Shown here in pieces: positions 13,209 to 23,374 of a stretch of 38,402 nt of DNA. The notes under the pieces were generated by a model. The model was not told the origin of the DNA, did not search any database, and was given only the letters and a program-made list of their open reading frames with translations. Source of the stretch: Deltaproteobacteria bacterium (lineage in GTDB: Bacteria; Desulfobacterota; Desulfobulbia; Desulfobulbales; Desulfurivibrionaceae). The translations under genes and the position numbers were made by a program. The stretch covers positions 1-38,402 of the forward strand of contig JAJZRF010000030.1 in assembly GCA_021847425.1 (NCBI GenBank). The letters run 5' to 3'. The first letter of the stretch is position 1. Every line of letters starts with the position of its first letter.

Positions 13209-15788
13209 TCAACGATGGGGCGGTAAAATCCGGGACAGGGCCAGGGAAAAGTCCGCAAGGGAGACCGGCTTGGCCAGAAATTCGCGGATACCCATGGCCT
13301 TGGCCTTTTCGGCATCCACGCTCTCGCTGAAGCCGGTGGTAAGAATAACCGGCAGCTCGGGCCGGATGGCCAAAATCTTGGCGGCCAGCTGCATGCCGGA
13401 GAGTCCAGGCATGGTCTGATCGGTTACCAGGGCGTCGAAACTTTCCGGGGCAGCGCTGAAGGCGGCAAGAGCCGCGCTGCTGTCGGTAAAGGGTGAAACC
13501 TCGCAGCCGATGGCGGTAAGTTCGTTGATGCCGAGCTGCACCAGCATCTCCTCGTCGTCAACAAAGAGCACCCTGCCGCTGAGCTGGTGGAGGGAATTTC
13601 CGGTTCCCTCGGCCGGTTCCGTTGGCGCTGCTTTCTGGACGATGGGAAAGTAAATGCTGAATTCCGCGCCCTGGCCGGGGCTGCTCCGCACGGTGATGGC
13701 GCCCAGGTTGGCCTTGACAATGCCATGCACCGTGGAAAGACCAAGGCCGGTGCCCTGGCCGATACCCTTGGTGGTAAAGTAGGGCTCAAAGATCCGGGTC
13801 TGGGTGAGGCTGTCCATTCCCTGCCCGGTATCCCGGACAATGAGCCGCGCCTGCGGTCCGGCCTGCAGTCCGGAAACAGTCTTGGCAAAGACATGGTCGA
13901 GAGCCACCTCTTCCAGCTCGATCTCAAGGGTGCCGCCGCTGTCAAGCATGGCATACCGGGCATTGGCGCAAAGATTCATGATCACCTGATGGATATGCGT
14001 GGGATTGGCAAGGACAGGGCCGCATTGGCCGTTGATTCTCTGATGAACGGTGATGGTGGCCGGCAGGGTGCTGCGCAGAAAGGCCAGGGACTCCTTGATC
14101 AGGGGTTGCAGGAGCAGGGGTTGCCGCTGTTGCTCGTTCTTCCGGCTGAAGGTGAGAATCTGCTGTACCAGATCGGCCGCCCGCAGGCCAGCCTTGATGA
14201 TCTGCTGAAGATTTTCCCGCAGCGAGTCCTGCACGCCCTGTTCACGCAGCGAGATCTGGGCATAGCCCAGGATGGCGTTGAGCATGTTGTTGAAATCATG
14301 GGCAATGCCGCCCGCCAGAGTGCCGATGGCCTCCATCTTCTGGGACTGGAGCAGATTTTCCTGGAGCTGCTTCAGTTCGGTCATGTCGTGCAGCACGAGA
14401 ACCTGACCGGCTTTCCCCTGGCTGGCTTTGGAGATCTCGGAAATGGAAGGGATGACGGAATATTCGCGCCCCGATCTGGCAATGAGAATGGGGCAAAGCG
14501 TATTCAGCTGAGCCTGGTCGTAAAACAGCTCGGCAATGTTCTGCGGCATGATCCGTTGCCCTTTGTCGTGGGGATGGACAAGGTGTACTATCTCCTCCAC
14601 GTTGCGGCCGATTGCTTCATCGTTCGGCCAACCCGTCATTTTTTCGGCAATGCTGTTCAAGAGCAAAACCCTGTCCCGTCCGTCCAGGGTGACGATGCCG
14701 TCGCCTATGCTGCGCAGGGTCACGGCAAGCAGCCCTTTTTCCTCCTGGAGCTGTGCATGGAGCTTGTTGAACACCAGGTGGTTGAGCCCGGCCTGGCCCA
14801 GCATTTTTGTGAGCAAAACCAGGAATTCGGCCAGTTTCTCCATCTTGGCCATGGGCATGCGCGTTTGTTTCTTGAGGGCGGCAAGGTAGGCGTCCGGCTC
14901 CAGGCCGATATCCTCGGCAAAGGCGCGGAAACGGTTTTCGTCGTCTTCGCCGTCGATCATGACCTGGCCCAAGGCCCAGGTACCCAACCGCTTGCCTTCG
15001 ATAACAATCGGGGCGACAGCATCCATCAGTCCGGCGCTGATGCATTGCCGGGTGGAGGGTTTGTTCTCCAGCGCAGACTGCAACAGCCGTTCGTCCGACT
15101 GGAGGCATCTGGCCAGACCTTCCTCCCTGCCCCTGACCATGAGGCAGGATTCGGAAAAATTATAAACATCGGTCACCATCTCCATCCGCTCGTCGAAGAT
15201 GGCGGAGGTTATGCCGTGGATTTCGGCAAAGACGGAAACCATCCGTTCCAGGTCGGCAAGATTGAAAATATCCCGCAGCCCGGCGTTGCGAATTGTCTCC
15301 CTGAGGAGTTGTTGCGGGTTTTCCTCCTGGCGGGCGAGGGGATCGCCACCGAGGTCCGGCGCTCGTGTTTGCAGGAAAATGAGGGTGCCTGCGATCTTCC
15401 CTTCCTTGATAAAGGGACGGGCTTCAAAAAAAAAGGTCAGCTCCGGACCCTGCTTGGGCTGCAGCGTGACCCGGTGGTTGACATTGCGTTGGGGGGAGTG
15501 GATGATTCGGTTGATGGGGCAGCGGTCCAGGCAGCCAGCGCCCCGGCCGAACAGTTCGAAGCATTTTCGTCCCAGCGCCTCGCTGTTTGAAAAGCCCAGT
15601 AGCTGTTCCGTCTGGCTGTTAAGGAAGAGAAGATTTTGTTCCGGATCAATGAGGTAAACGGCCTCGCGCATCAGGTTGAGGATGTTCGCCTCGTCGGCGC
15701 TTATATGATATGTCCGGTGATCAGGCATGGCGAAAAAGGATCGTGATGGTAAAGAGGGCAGGTGCCGGGTAGGAGTTTTCTTTACCAT
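13209..15788 (-). CDS. Hybrid sensor histidine kinase (PAS-PocR-PAS-HisKA-HATPase-REC)
   Basis: About 860 residues, no membrane segment, so cytoplasmic. Domains in order: PAS (about 30-145, with CPINRII and following Cys); PocR sensory domain (about 170-345: [45 protein letters not shown]); PAS (about 350-470); HisKA with [18 protein letters not shown]; HATPase with [16 protein letters not shown] and [11 protein letters not shown]; receiver with VDDEEML, acceptor Asp in [11 protein letters not shown] and Lys in LAKPV. PocR domains are known to bind small ligands such as hydrocarbon derivatives. The start is uncertain (ATG 15788, TTG 15794 or ATG 15728). No separate response regulator is adjacent; the membrane kinase upstream is on the same strand. 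Confidence 0.9.
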   Translation of the reverse strand: MVKKTPTRHLPSLPSRSFFAMPDHRTYHISADEANILNLMREAVYLIDPEQNLLFLNSQTEQLLGFSNSEALGRKCFELFGRGAGCLDRCPINRIIHSPQRNVNHRVTLQPKQGPELTFFFEARPFIKEGKIAGTLIFLQTRAPDLGGDPLARQEENPQQLLRETIRNAGLRDIFNLADLERMVSVFAEIHGITSAIFDERMEMVTDVYNFSESCLMVRGREEGLARCLQSDERLLQSALENKPSTRQCISAGLMDAVAPIVIEGKRLGTWALGQVMIDGEDDENRFRAFAEDIGLEPDAYLAALKKQTRMPMAKMEKLAEFLVLLTKMLGQAGLNHLVFNKLHAQLQEEKGLLAVTLRSIGDGIVTLDGRDRVLLLNSIAEKMTGWPNDEAIGRNVEEIVHLVHPHDKGQRIMPQNIAELFYDQAQLNTLCPILIARSGREYSVIPSISEISKASQGKAGQVLVLHDMTELKQLQENLLQSQKMEAIGTLAGGIAHDFNNMLNAILGYAQISLREQGVQDSLRENLQQIIKAGLRAADLVQQILTFSRKNEQQRQPLLLQPLIKESLAFLRSTLPATITVHQRINGQCGPVLANPTHIHQVIMNLCANARYAMLDSGGTLEIELEEVALDHVFAKTVSGLQAGPQARLIVRDTGQGMDSLTQTRIFEPYFTTKGIGQGTGLGLSTVHGIVKANLGAITVRSSPGQGAEFSIYFPIVQKAAPTEPAEGTGNSLHQLSGRVLFVDDEEMLVQLGINELTAIGCEVSPFTDSSAALAAFSAAPESFDALVTDQTMPGLSGMQLAAKILAIRPELPVILTTGFSESVDAEKAKAMGIREFLAKPVSLADFSLALSRILPPHR

Positions 15789-15909
15789 ATTCAAAACAAA
15801 ATCAACATGTTTTTCCGTCTTGATGGCACTGGGCTGGGAGCGGATTTTTTCGTCATCCCTGGGAGGTGGAGGAGAATTGAGCCGGGCAGGGACCAGTTAG
15901 GGGGCATGT

Positions 15910-17364
15910 TCAACTATTCCTGTGATCGCCAGGGTCTGTGACGGCTGTGTGGTCATGACCCGGTTGCGGAGCAGGGGCATGGTTGAGGGGCAGTTTCACC
16001 GTCACGGTGGTCCCTGTCCCGAGCTGGCTGCTGATGGAGATGCTGCCGCCGTGGCCGCTGACAATCTTTCGGGCGGAAAAAAGGCCGAGTCCGGTGCCCT
16101 TGGCCATGGACCGGGTATGCTCCAGCCGGCGAAAAGGCTCGAAAAGTCTGGGGATCTCCGATGCCGGGATACCCACCCCGGCGTCGGTTACGGTAAGCAC
16201 GCCCCAATCTTCCTGGCGTTGCAGCCGGATGTGGATCGGGGTGCCTGCCGCGCTGTACTTGACCGCGTTTGAGATGAGATTGGTCGCGATCCGCCCCAGG
16301 CGGCTGGCATCGCCCCGCACCGGACAGGGAGATCCCTCGTAGTGGAGCCGATGGCTGGTGATGAGCGGTGCCTGCCTGGCATGTAATGTTTTCAGCAACT
16401 CGTGGAGATCCACGTCCGTCATTTCCTGGGGTTGGGGCGTCTCCTCCTGCCGTACCGTCTCCACCAGTTCACCGATCAGCTCTTCCATCGCTTCTGTCTG
16501 GCCGATGATGCTGTCAAGGAGCGGCAGCTGGTTTTGCGCCACGGCCTCCTTTCTTTTCAGGCGCCGGGCCGCGCCACCGATGAGTACCAGCGGGTTTTTC
16601 AGATCATGGGCCAAGGCGGCGATGAGATGGCCCCGTTCCTGATGCAGGGCGGCGATGTTATCGGCCATTTCGTTGAATGAGCGGCTGAGCAGCCCCATTT
16701 CATCGTTGAAGTATACCGTTGCCCGGGCCATTGTCTCGCCCTCGCCGAAACGGGTCGCGGTTTGGCTCAGGGAGCGGGCGGGCCGGACAATGCGCCGGAG
16801 CAAGAGGACGGAGCCGAGCCCCGAGGCGAGGACGACGGAGATGATCACTCCCAGCGACCAGCGGTCCACCAGGGTATCGAGGTGTTTGCTCCGGGCCAGG
16901 GTCTCGGTCATTTGGGCCCGTTTATCTTCCCTGTATTTTTCCACCGCCGCGAGCAGCCGGTCGGCGGTTTTGTTTATGGCCGGCAAGGGCTGGGGAGGGA
17001 GGGAGAGGGCTCCGGTCCGGTATTCCTGGAAGAGAGCGAAAATATCGTTTACCTGCGGCCGGTCCTTCGCCGGCCGGTCGGCCATTGAGAGCTCTTCGAT
17101 CAGGGACCGGGATTGCTCCATCAGCACTTTTTCCTTGCGGCTAAAAGCAGGATCGCCGGTATCATGCAGGAGGAGTGCCATGCGACGCTCCTCAAGAAGC
17201 CCGTTTTCCAGGCGATGGGCCATCTCGACGGCCCCGGCATCCTTGAGGGTTTCAGCGTTCATGGATCGCAGCGCACTGGTGCTCAGCACCATGGCCGAGG
17301 CCATGGTCAGGAAACAGCAGACGAGTCCGCCCAGCCAGAAGTAGATAAATTTTTTTATGCTCAC
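15910..17364 (-). CDS. Membrane sensor histidine kinase with HAMP domain
   Basis: About 484 residues. The first membrane helix (FIYFWLGGLVCCFLTMASAM) is at the N-terminus and the second (LGVIISVVLASGLGSVLLL) near residue 170, bounding a helical periplasmic sensor of about 130 residues. HAMP follows (RRIVRPARSLSQTATRFGEG), then HisKA with ALAHDLKNPL, N-box NLISNAVKYS, G1 DAGVGIP and G2 GTGLGLFSA. I choose the GTG at 17364 because AGGAAAGG precedes it; the ATG at 17376 has no site. Signal unknown. It could feed a shared regulator together with the hybrid kinase downstream, 115 bases away. Confidence 0.9.
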   Translation of the reverse strand: MSIKKFIYFWLGGLVCCFLTMASAMVLSTSALRSMNAETLKDAGAVEMAHRLENGLLEERRMALLLHDTGDPAFSRKEKVLMEQSRSLIEELSMADRPAKDRPQVNDIFALFQEYRTGALSLPPQPLPAINKTADRLLAAVEKYREDKRAQMTETLARSKHLDTLVDRWSLGVIISVVLASGLGSVLLLRRIVRPARSLSQTATRFGEGETMARATVYFNDEMGLLSRSFNEMADNIAALHQERGHLIAALAHDLKNPLVLIGGAARRLKRKEAVAQNQLPLLDSIIGQTEAMEELIGELVETVRQEETPQPQEMTDVDLHELLKTLHARQAPLITSHRLHYEGSPCPVRGDASRLGRIATNLISNAVKYSAAGTPIHIRLQRQEDWGVLTVTDAGVGIPASEIPRLFEPFRRLEHTRSMAKGTGLGLFSARKIVSGHGGSISISSQLGTGTTVTVKLPLNHAPAPQPGHDHTAVTDPGDHRNS

Positions 17365-17506
17365 GCCTTTCCTCATTTTGCTGCCGTGTTCCGGTCGCGC
17401 ACCGTTAACAGTATAGTCACTTCGCAGCGGAAAAGGTTCCGGAAAAGGTGGGTCGGGTCTGGAAATTCAGGGGCGAAGGGCAGATCCTTGGAGCAGGTCC
17501 GGCACA

Positions 17507-17537
17507 GCCCATGCCGCCGGGGGTAGGCGGCATGGGC
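17507..17537. repeat. Perfect 12-bp inverted repeat between the PEBP gene and the kinase
   Basis: GCCCATGCCGCC (17507-17518) and GGCGGCATGGGC (17526-17537) around a 7-base G-rich loop. A T6 run lies after it on the plus strand (17544-17549); on the minus strand, where the neighbouring genes run, no T-run follows. It probably marks the 3' end of the PEBP transcript, as a stem without U-tract. Confidence 0.55.
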
Positions 17538-17548
17538 CGGAAGTTTTT

Positions 17549-18112
17549 TCAGCGGCCATAATAGGAGATCAGCGAGGCCTTGGCCAGGGCGTTCTGGTTG
17601 AGGTAGTAGCCCACCATGGCCGGGGGAGAGGCGCTGTCCAGATCCAGCTTCTCCACCTTGAGTGCATAGACGGTGAAGACATAGCGGTGCGGTTTGTCGC
17701 CCATCGGCGGGCAGGCGCCGCCAAAGCCGGACTTGCCGTAGTCGGTGATACTTTGGACGCTGCCCTTGGGCGCGAGGGATTTTAAGGGATTGCCGGCGTC
17801 GGCGGTCAGCTGGTTGACCGATGCCGGGATATTGAATACCACCCAGTGCCACCAGCCGCTGCCGGTGGGGGCGTCAGGGTCATAGACGGTGACGGCAAAA
17901 CTTTTTGTCTCCGACGGTGCATTCTGCCACCGCAGCTCGGGGGAAATGTTCTTGCCGGTGCAGCCAAAGCCGGAAAAGACCTGCCGGTCCGAGAGCTGGC
18001 CGCCGAGATCCTTGCTGAACAGGGTGAAATTTGCCGCCTGGCCGAAGGTGGCGGTCAACATAACAGCGAGGAACGCGAAAGCTATCTGGCAATGCAAGGT
18101 GTGTTGTTTCAT
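17549..18112 (-). CDS. Secreted PEBP-like protein (YbhB/YbcL family)
   Basis: 187 residues with a Sec signal peptide (MKQHTLHCQIAFAFLAVMLTA, cut after GQA). The PEBP fold shows in FSGFGCTGKNISPELRWQNAP, VTVYDPDAPTGSGWWHWVVF (the DPDAP ligand-site motif), GGACPPMGDKPHRYVFTVYAL and a C-terminal helix. Bacterial YbhB/YbcL proteins are small, often periplasmic; their biochemical role is not settled. The ATG at 18112 follows AAGGAG; the frame is open 19 codons higher but with no site there. It stands alone on the minus strand between dapL and the kinase. Confidence 0.93.
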   Translation of the reverse strand: MKQHTLHCQIAFAFLAVMLTATFGQAANFTLFSKDLGGQLSDRQVFSGFGCTGKNISPELRWQNAPSETKSFAVTVYDPDAPTGSGWWHWVVFNIPASVNQLTADAGNPLKSLAPKGSVQSITDYGKSGFGGACPPMGDKPHRYVFTVYALKVEKLDLDSASPPAMVGYYLNQNALAKASLISYYGR

Positions 18113-18246
18113 GCGAATCTCCTTATCTGTGTTGTTGGTGATTATGCCGATCAGGGCGAACCTGATCACTCTACACTTTGCGGCAGATTTTGCCGGATAA
18201 CAAACTGAATTTATTTAATATTTAACCTGGCACCCGTGGGCGGGCT

Positions 18247-19485
18247 TCAGCTTTTACCCCATTTCCCTTGGATACGGCGCACCGCCTCCTGAACATTTTC
18301 TTTGGAGCCAAACGCGGAAAGCCGGAAATAACCCTCGCCGCTGGGACCGAAACCGCTGCCCGGCGTGCCGACCACATGGCATTCAGTGAGCAGTTTGTCG
18401 AAGAAATCCCAGCTTGCCATTCCCCCCGGCGTTTTTAGCCAGATATAAGGGGCGTTGATCCCACCGTAGCAGGTGATGCCAGCCGCTTTAAGCCCCTCCA
18501 AGATAAGGCGGGCGTTGTCCAGGTAAAAAGAGAGGGTTTCCTGTACTTGGGCCCAGCCAGCCTCCGAATAGACAGCAGCCGCAGCACGCTGGACCGGATA
18601 GGAAACCCCGTTGAACTTGGTGCATTGCCTGCGGTTCCAGAGTTTGTTTAAACCCACTTTCTCACCGCCCGCGGTAAGGGCCATGAGCTGCTCGGGGACC
18701 ACGGTCAGGCCGCAACGTACCCCGGTAAAGCCTGCGGTTTTAGAAAAGGAGCGGAATTCGATGGCGCAATTCTTCGCGCCCTCAATTTCGTAGATGGAGT
18801 GGGGTATCCCCGGTTCGGTGATGAATGCCTCGTAGGCAGCGTCAAAAAAGATGATTGAGCCGCAGGCGTTGGCATAGTCCACCCAGGCCTTCAGCTCTGC
18901 CCTGGTGGCCACCATGCCGGTGGGGTTGTTGGGGTAGCAGAGATAGATGATGTCAACTTTTTCCGTGGGAATGGCCGGGGCAAAGTTGTTTTCTTCGGTG
19001 CAGGGCAGATAGACCAGCCCTTCGTAGTAGCCCCTGGCGTCCGCCTCACCACTCCGGCCGATCATGACATTGGTGTCATTGTACACCGGGTATACAGGAT
19101 CACAGATGGCGACCTTGTTTGCCAGGGCAAAAATATCAAGGATATTGGCGCTGTCGCATTTGGAGCCGTCCGAAATAAAGACCTCCGAGGGCAGAAGATC
19201 CACGCCCAGCGGCTTGTACGATTTTTCAATGATGATCTTGCTCAGCCAGTCGTACCCCTGTTCCGGTCCGTAGCCGTGAAAGGTCGCCCCCCTGGCCAGA
19301 TCGTCAACCCCGTCGTGAAAGGCCTTGATAACCGCCGGGGCAAGCGGTTGTGTTACATCGCCGATGCCAAGGCGGATAACCTTGGCATCGGGATTGGCGT
19401 CGGTAAAACCCCTTACCCGGCGGCCGATTTCCGGAAAGAGATAGCCCGCTTTGAGCTTGAGATAGTTTTCGTTTATTAAGGTCAT
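18247..19485 (-). CDS. dapL: LL-diaminopimelate aminotransferase
   Basis: DapL converts tetrahydrodipicolinate directly to LL-diaminopimelate with glutamate as amino donor, a one-step route to lysine and peptidoglycan found in deltaproteobacteria, chlamydiae, clostridia and plants. The 412-residue product is a class I/II PLP aminotransferase: [40 protein letters not shown], the PLP lysine in [10 protein letters not shown] and [12 protein letters not shown] at the end. These are diagnostic of DapL. The ATG at 19485 follows GGAGGGA. It lies 110 bases after the pyruvate:ferredoxin oxidoreductase, with a terminator between them and no promoter that I can see, so it may depend on read-through. Confidence 0.96.
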   Translation of the reverse strand: MTLINENYLKLKAGYLFPEIGRRVRGFTDANPDAKVIRLGIGDVTQPLAPAVIKAFHDGVDDLARGATFHGYGPEQGYDWLSKIIIEKSYKPLGVDLLPSEVFISDGSKCDSANILDIFALANKVAICDPVYPVYNDTNVMIGRSGEADARGYYEGLVYLPCTEENNFAPAIPTEKVDIIYLCYPNNPTGMVATRAELKAWVDYANACGSIIFFDAAYEAFITEPGIPHSIYEIEGAKNCAIEFRSFSKTAGFTGVRCGLTVVPEQLMALTAGGEKVGLNKLWNRRQCTKFNGVSYPVQRAAAAVYSEAGWAQVQETLSFYLDNARLILEGLKAAGITCYGGINAPYIWLKTPGGMASWDFFDKLLTECHVVGTPGSGFGPSGEGYFRLSAFGSKENVQEAVRRIQGKWGKS

Positions 19486-19532
19486 GTTCCCTCCTCGTAT
19501 TTCAAGACCAGGCATTCCAGTGTCCCTGCATC

Positions 19533-19568
19533 AAAAAAAATCCTGCCTTGCAAGGCAAGGCAGGATTT
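19533..19568 (-). terminator. Intrinsic terminator after the pyruvate:ferredoxin oxidoreductase gene
   Basis: A perfect 13-bp inverted repeat (19538-19550 with 19556-19568; CAAGGCAGG arm) followed on the minus strand by eight T (19533-19540). It lies 27 bases beyond the oxidoreductase stop and 48 bases before dapL. Confidence 0.92.
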
Positions 19569-19595
19569 CCCAAACAAGACTTGGTCAAGCCATGT

Positions 19596-22500
19596 TTATT
19601 TCTTTTCCGGCTCCAGGGCCTTGGCCCGGCCTTCCAGGAATTTCCAGGATTTTTCCACATCCTTCTGGGATTGGGCCATGAGTTCCTCCGCATGCTCCGG
19701 ATTCATCATTTTCAGGGCGCGGTAGCGGTTTTCGTTCAAGGCATATTCCGCAAAAGGAATGGACGGGGCCTTGCTGTCGATCTGGAGGGGGTTTTTCCCT
19801 TGTGCCTCCAGCTCTGGGTTATAGCGGTACAGAGGCCAGTGTCCGCAATTCACCGCCTTTCTCTGCTGGTCAAAGCCCTTGGCCATGTTGATGCCGTGGT
19901 TGATGCAGTGGGCGTAAGCAATGATCAGGGAAGGACCCTCATACGCCTCGGCCTCGGCAAATGCCTTGACCACCTGGGTCGGGTTGGCGCCCAGAGCGAT
20001 CTTGGCCACATAGACGTTGCCGTAAGTGGAGAAGATCATGCCGATGTCCTTTTTCGGCATTTTCTTGCCGCCTGCGGCGAACTGGGCCGTGGCTGCACGC
20101 GGAGTGGACTTGGACATCTGGCCGCCGGTGTTGGAGTACACCTCGGTGTCGAGGATTAAAACGTTGACGTTTTCTCCGGAAGCGAGAACATGGTCCAGGC
20201 CGCCGTAACCGATATCATAGGCCCAGCCGTCACCGCCGAAGATCCAGACGGATTTTTTGACCAGATAGTCTGCCACAGGCAGGAGCCGCTTGGCGATCAC
20301 AGACTTACTCTTGGCAAGGGTTTCCTTCAGCTTCTCCACCCGGCCGCGCTGGGCTTCGATCTCGTCCTGGGTTTTCTGGGGTGCGCTGGTGATCTCGCCA
20401 GCCATTTTCTTGGTGATGAGTTTTTCAGTCACCGCCTTGTCCAGCAACTCGGTGGCCTGGGCAGCAAATTTGTTCGCGGTGTTGCGCATGCCAAGGCCGA
20501 ATTCGGCATTGTCTTCAAACAGGGAGTTTGACCAGACCGGCCCGCGGCCATCGGCCCGTTTGCAGTAAGGGGTGGTGGGCAGGTTGCCGCCGTAGATCGA
20601 GGAGCAGCCCGTGGCGTTGGCAATCATCATCCGGTCGCCGAACATCTGGGTGGCAAGCTTGATATAGGGGGTCTCGCCGCAACCGGCGCAGGCGCCGGAA
20701 AACTCGAACAGGGGCCGGATCAACTGGCTGCCCTTGACGGTGGAAGGATCGATTTCCTTGTTCGCGACCTCGGGCAGGTTCAGGAAATATTTGACATTGG
20801 GGATTTCCTGGGTGCGGAGCGTCTCGTTGTTTTCGATCATCTTCAGGGCTTTCTCCTTGGCCGGGCAGGCATCGACACAGAGTGTGCAGCCGCAGCAGTC
20901 TTCGGTGAAGACCTGAATGATGGTTTTGCTTCCCTTGAACTGGGTGCCGACAGCATCGACACTCTTCATGCTCTTGGGCTGTTTTTTGAGGTCTCCAGCC
21001 TTGACAATCTTCATCCGGATGGCGGCGTGGGGGCAGACCAGCGAGCAGCGGCCGCACTGGATGCAGTTGGCCGGAATCCACTCGGGCACATGCACCGCGA
21101 TGTTGCGCTTCTCGTACTGGGTGGTGCCGGTGGGCCAGGTGCCGTCGCAGGGCATCTGGGAGACCTTGATCTGGTCGCCCTTGCCCTCGATCATCTTGGC
21201 GGTGACTTCCTTGACAAAGTCCGGGGCGTCAGCAGAAACAACAGAGGGCTTTTCGTGGCCCCCCGCGGTCTTGGGGATTTTAACCTCGACGATGTTGTTT
21301 ACCGCCGTGTCAACCGCGCCGTAGTTCATGTTGACGACCTTGTCGCCCTTCTTGCCGTAGGTCTTCTTGATCGCGTCCTTGATGGCCTTGATGGCTTCGG
21401 CCTTGGTGAGAATGCCGGAGATCAGGAAAAAGGCGGTCTGCATGATCATGTTGATCCTGGCGCCCAGGCCGATGGCCTCGGCCAGGGTGATGGCGTCGAT
21501 GATGTAGAACTTGGCCTTCTTCTCGATCAGATCCTTCTGGACCACGGAGGGCAGCTGCTTCCAGACCTGATCCTTGTTGAAGGTGGTGGTGAGCAGAAAG
21601 GTGCCGCCGGTCTCCAAGTTGCCGACCATATCGTACTTGTCGAGGAAGGTGAAGTTGTGGCAGGCCACGAAGTTCGCCTTGTTGATCAGGTAGGGGGCAA
21701 CGATTTTGTTTTTACCGAAACGCAGGTGGCTGGTGGTGATGGAGCCGGATTTCTTGGAGTCGTAAACAAAGTATCCTTGGGCGTTGTTGGGGGTTTCGGT
21801 GCCGATGATCTTGATGGTGTTCTTGTTGGCGCCCACGGTGCCGTCCGCGCCCAAGCCGTAGAACATGGCACGATAAACCTCCTTGCCCTCGATGTTGAAG
21901 GAGGGGTTGTACTTGAGGCTGGTGCGGGCCACATCGTCGTCAGGGCCGACGCAAAAATGGTTTTTGGTTTTCTTGGCGGCCATGTTGTCGAATACCGCCT
22001 TGACCATGGCCGGGGTGAATTCGGCGGAGCCTAAGCCGTAACGGCCGCCCAAGATTGCCGGAGACTTCTTGAGGATGCCTGCCTCAACCGCCTCGCCCAC
22101 TGCGGTGCGAATGTCGAGGTAGAGGGGGTCGCCTGCGCTGCCAGGCTCCTTGGTGCGGTCGAGTACGGTGATGCGCTTTACCTTCTTGGGCAGGGCCTTG
22201 ACCAGGGCGGCTGAGTCAAAGGGCCGGAACAACCGGACGATGACCAGGCCAACCTTCTTGCCTTTCTTGGCCAGATGTTCGATGGTGGCGGCAACGGTCT
22301 CGGCGCCGGAACCCATCATGATGACGACATCCTCGGCATCCGGGGCGCCGTAGTAATCAAAGAGGTGGTACTTGCGGCCGGTGAGCTTGGCGAACTTGTC
22401 CATGGTTTTCTGGACGATGGCCGGGGTGGCGTTGTAGAATTTGTTCACCGTCTCGCGGCCGGTGAAGTACACGTCGGGATTCTGGGCGGTGCCGCGCATC

Positions 22501-23141
22501 ATGGGCCGGTCCGGGGAGAGGCCGCGCTTGCGGTGGGCAATGACCAGATCCTCGTCGATCATCTTGCCCATGTCGTCGAAGGTGAGCTGCTCGATCTTCT
22601 GAATTTCGTGGGAGGTGCGGAAGCCGTCGAAGAAGTGCATGAAGGGAATGCGGCTTGCGAGCGCGGCCTGGGTGGAGATCAAGGCCATGTCCTGGCATTC
22701 CTGGACGTTCTGGGAGCAAAGCATGGCCCAGCCTGTCTGGCGGGCAGCCATGACATCGCCGTGGTCGCCGAAGATGGAAAGACCCTGGCAGGCAAGGGAG
22801 CGGGCGGTGATATGGAAAACGGTCGGGGTCAGCTCGCCGGCCAGTTTGTACATGTTGGGAAGCATCAGAAGCAACCCCTGGGAAGCGGTAAAGGTGGTGC
22901 AGAGCGCGCCGGTGGTGAGGCTGCCGTGCAGGGCACCGGCCACGCCGCCCTCGGACTGCATCTGGGTGACAACCGGAATGGAGCCCCAGATGTTCTCCTG
23001 CTTGGCGGTTGCCTTGGTGTCGGACTCCGCCGCCATGGGAGTAGAGGGGGTGATGGGATAGATCGTGATTATCTCGCTGGTGGCGTAGGCCACATGGGTG
23101 CAGGCCTGATTGCCATCAATGGTGACCATTTTCCGGGACAT
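19596..23141 (-). CDS. nifJ: Pyruvate:ferredoxin (flavodoxin) oxidoreductase, single-chain
   Basis: The enzyme oxidises pyruvate with CoA to acetyl-CoA and CO2, reducing ferredoxin; a central enzyme of anaerobes. The 1181-residue chain has all fused domains: N-terminal pyruvate-binding part (ITIYPITPSTPMAAESD), TQMQSEGGVAGALHG, the CoA and gamma-type domain (VVNMNYGAVDTAVNNI), two [4Fe-4S] motifs (CIQCGRCSLVCP near 691 and CCGCTLCVDACP near 745), CAGCGETPY near 815 with the proximal cluster, and the TPP part GDGWAYDIGYGGLDH near 967. The ATG at 23141 is preceded by GGAAGGAG; the ATG six codons up is less likely. Upstream lies a dyad ATAAC-N3-GTTAT (23235-23247), a possible operator. Confidence 0.97.
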   Translation of the reverse strand: MSRKMVTIDGNQACTHVAYATSEIITIYPITPSTPMAAESDTKATAKQENIWGSIPVVTQMQSEGGVAGALHGSLTTGALCTTFTASQGLLLMLPNMYKLAGELTPTVFHITARSLACQGLSIFGDHGDVMAARQTGWAMLCSQNVQECQDMALISTQAALASRIPFMHFFDGFRTSHEIQKIEQLTFDDMGKMIDEDLVIAHRKRGLSPDRPMMRGTAQNPDVYFTGRETVNKFYNATPAIVQKTMDKFAKLTGRKYHLFDYYGAPDAEDVVIMMGSGAETVAATIEHLAKKGKKVGLVIVRLFRPFDSAALVKALPKKVKRITVLDRTKEPGSAGDPLYLDIRTAVGEAVEAGILKKSPAILGGRYGLGSAEFTPAMVKAVFDNMAAKKTKNHFCVGPDDDVARTSLKYNPSFNIEGKEVYRAMFYGLGADGTVGANKNTIKIIGTETPNNAQGYFVYDSKKSGSITTSHLRFGKNKIVAPYLINKANFVACHNFTFLDKYDMVGNLETGGTFLLTTTFNKDQVWKQLPSVVQKDLIEKKAKFYIIDAITLAEAIGLGARINMIMQTAFFLISGILTKAEAIKAIKDAIKKTYGKKGDKVVNMNYGAVDTAVNNIVEVKIPKTAGGHEKPSVVSADAPDFVKEVTAKMIEGKGDQIKVSQMPCDGTWPTGTTQYEKRNIAVHVPEWIPANCIQCGRCSLVCPHAAIRMKIVKAGDLKKQPKSMKSVDAVGTQFKGSKTIIQVFTEDCCGCTLCVDACPAKEKALKMIENNETLRTQEIPNVKYFLNLPEVANKEIDPSTVKGSQLIRPLFEFSGACAGCGETPYIKLATQMFGDRMMIANATGCSSIYGGNLPTTPYCKRADGRGPVWSNSLFEDNAEFGLGMRNTANKFAAQATELLDKAVTEKLITKKMAGEITSAPQKTQDEIEAQRGRVEKLKETLAKSKSVIAKRLLPVADYLVKKSVWIFGGDGWAYDIGYGGLDHVLASGENVNVLILDTEVYSNTGGQMSKSTPRAATAQFAAGGKKMPKKDIGMIFSTYGNVYVAKIALGANPTQVVKAFAEAEAYEGPSLIIAYAHCINHGINMAKGFDQQRKAVNCGHWPLYRYNPELEAQGKNPLQIDSKAPSIPFAEYALNENRYRALKMMNPEHAEELMAQSQKDVEKSWKFLEGRAKALEPEKK

Positions 23142-23374
23142 AAACTCATCTCCTTCCATTCTGATTGGGTTGATAATGGTGTAAGCTTTCAGGGTCGCAC
23201 CCCGTTGCGCGGGGCAGAAAGGGGGGCGGCCAAAATAACGTTGTTATCGACAGGAAAAAACCAAGATTACAGACAGCTCTTTACGTATAAATACGGGGGG
23301 TTAAAAGTGTCCGTCCGTATGTCGTTCATGCTGAACTTAATAATCTAAACGAAGTTTTCAAGAATATCCAGTTT

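Noticed and set aside
13587-15590. A 667-codon open frame on the plus strand opposite the hybrid kinase
   Set aside because: The minus strand holds a complete kinase with all motifs. The plus frame has no recognisable domain and is a by-product of high GC codon use. The same holds for long frames opposite carB (33498-35117), the pyruvate oxidoreductase (22275-23348, 21027-22034) and ftsH (29896-30927).
15437-15649. Small minus-strand frames inside the kinase genes
   Set aside because: They are out-of-phase readings of the kinase coding sequence without start signals.
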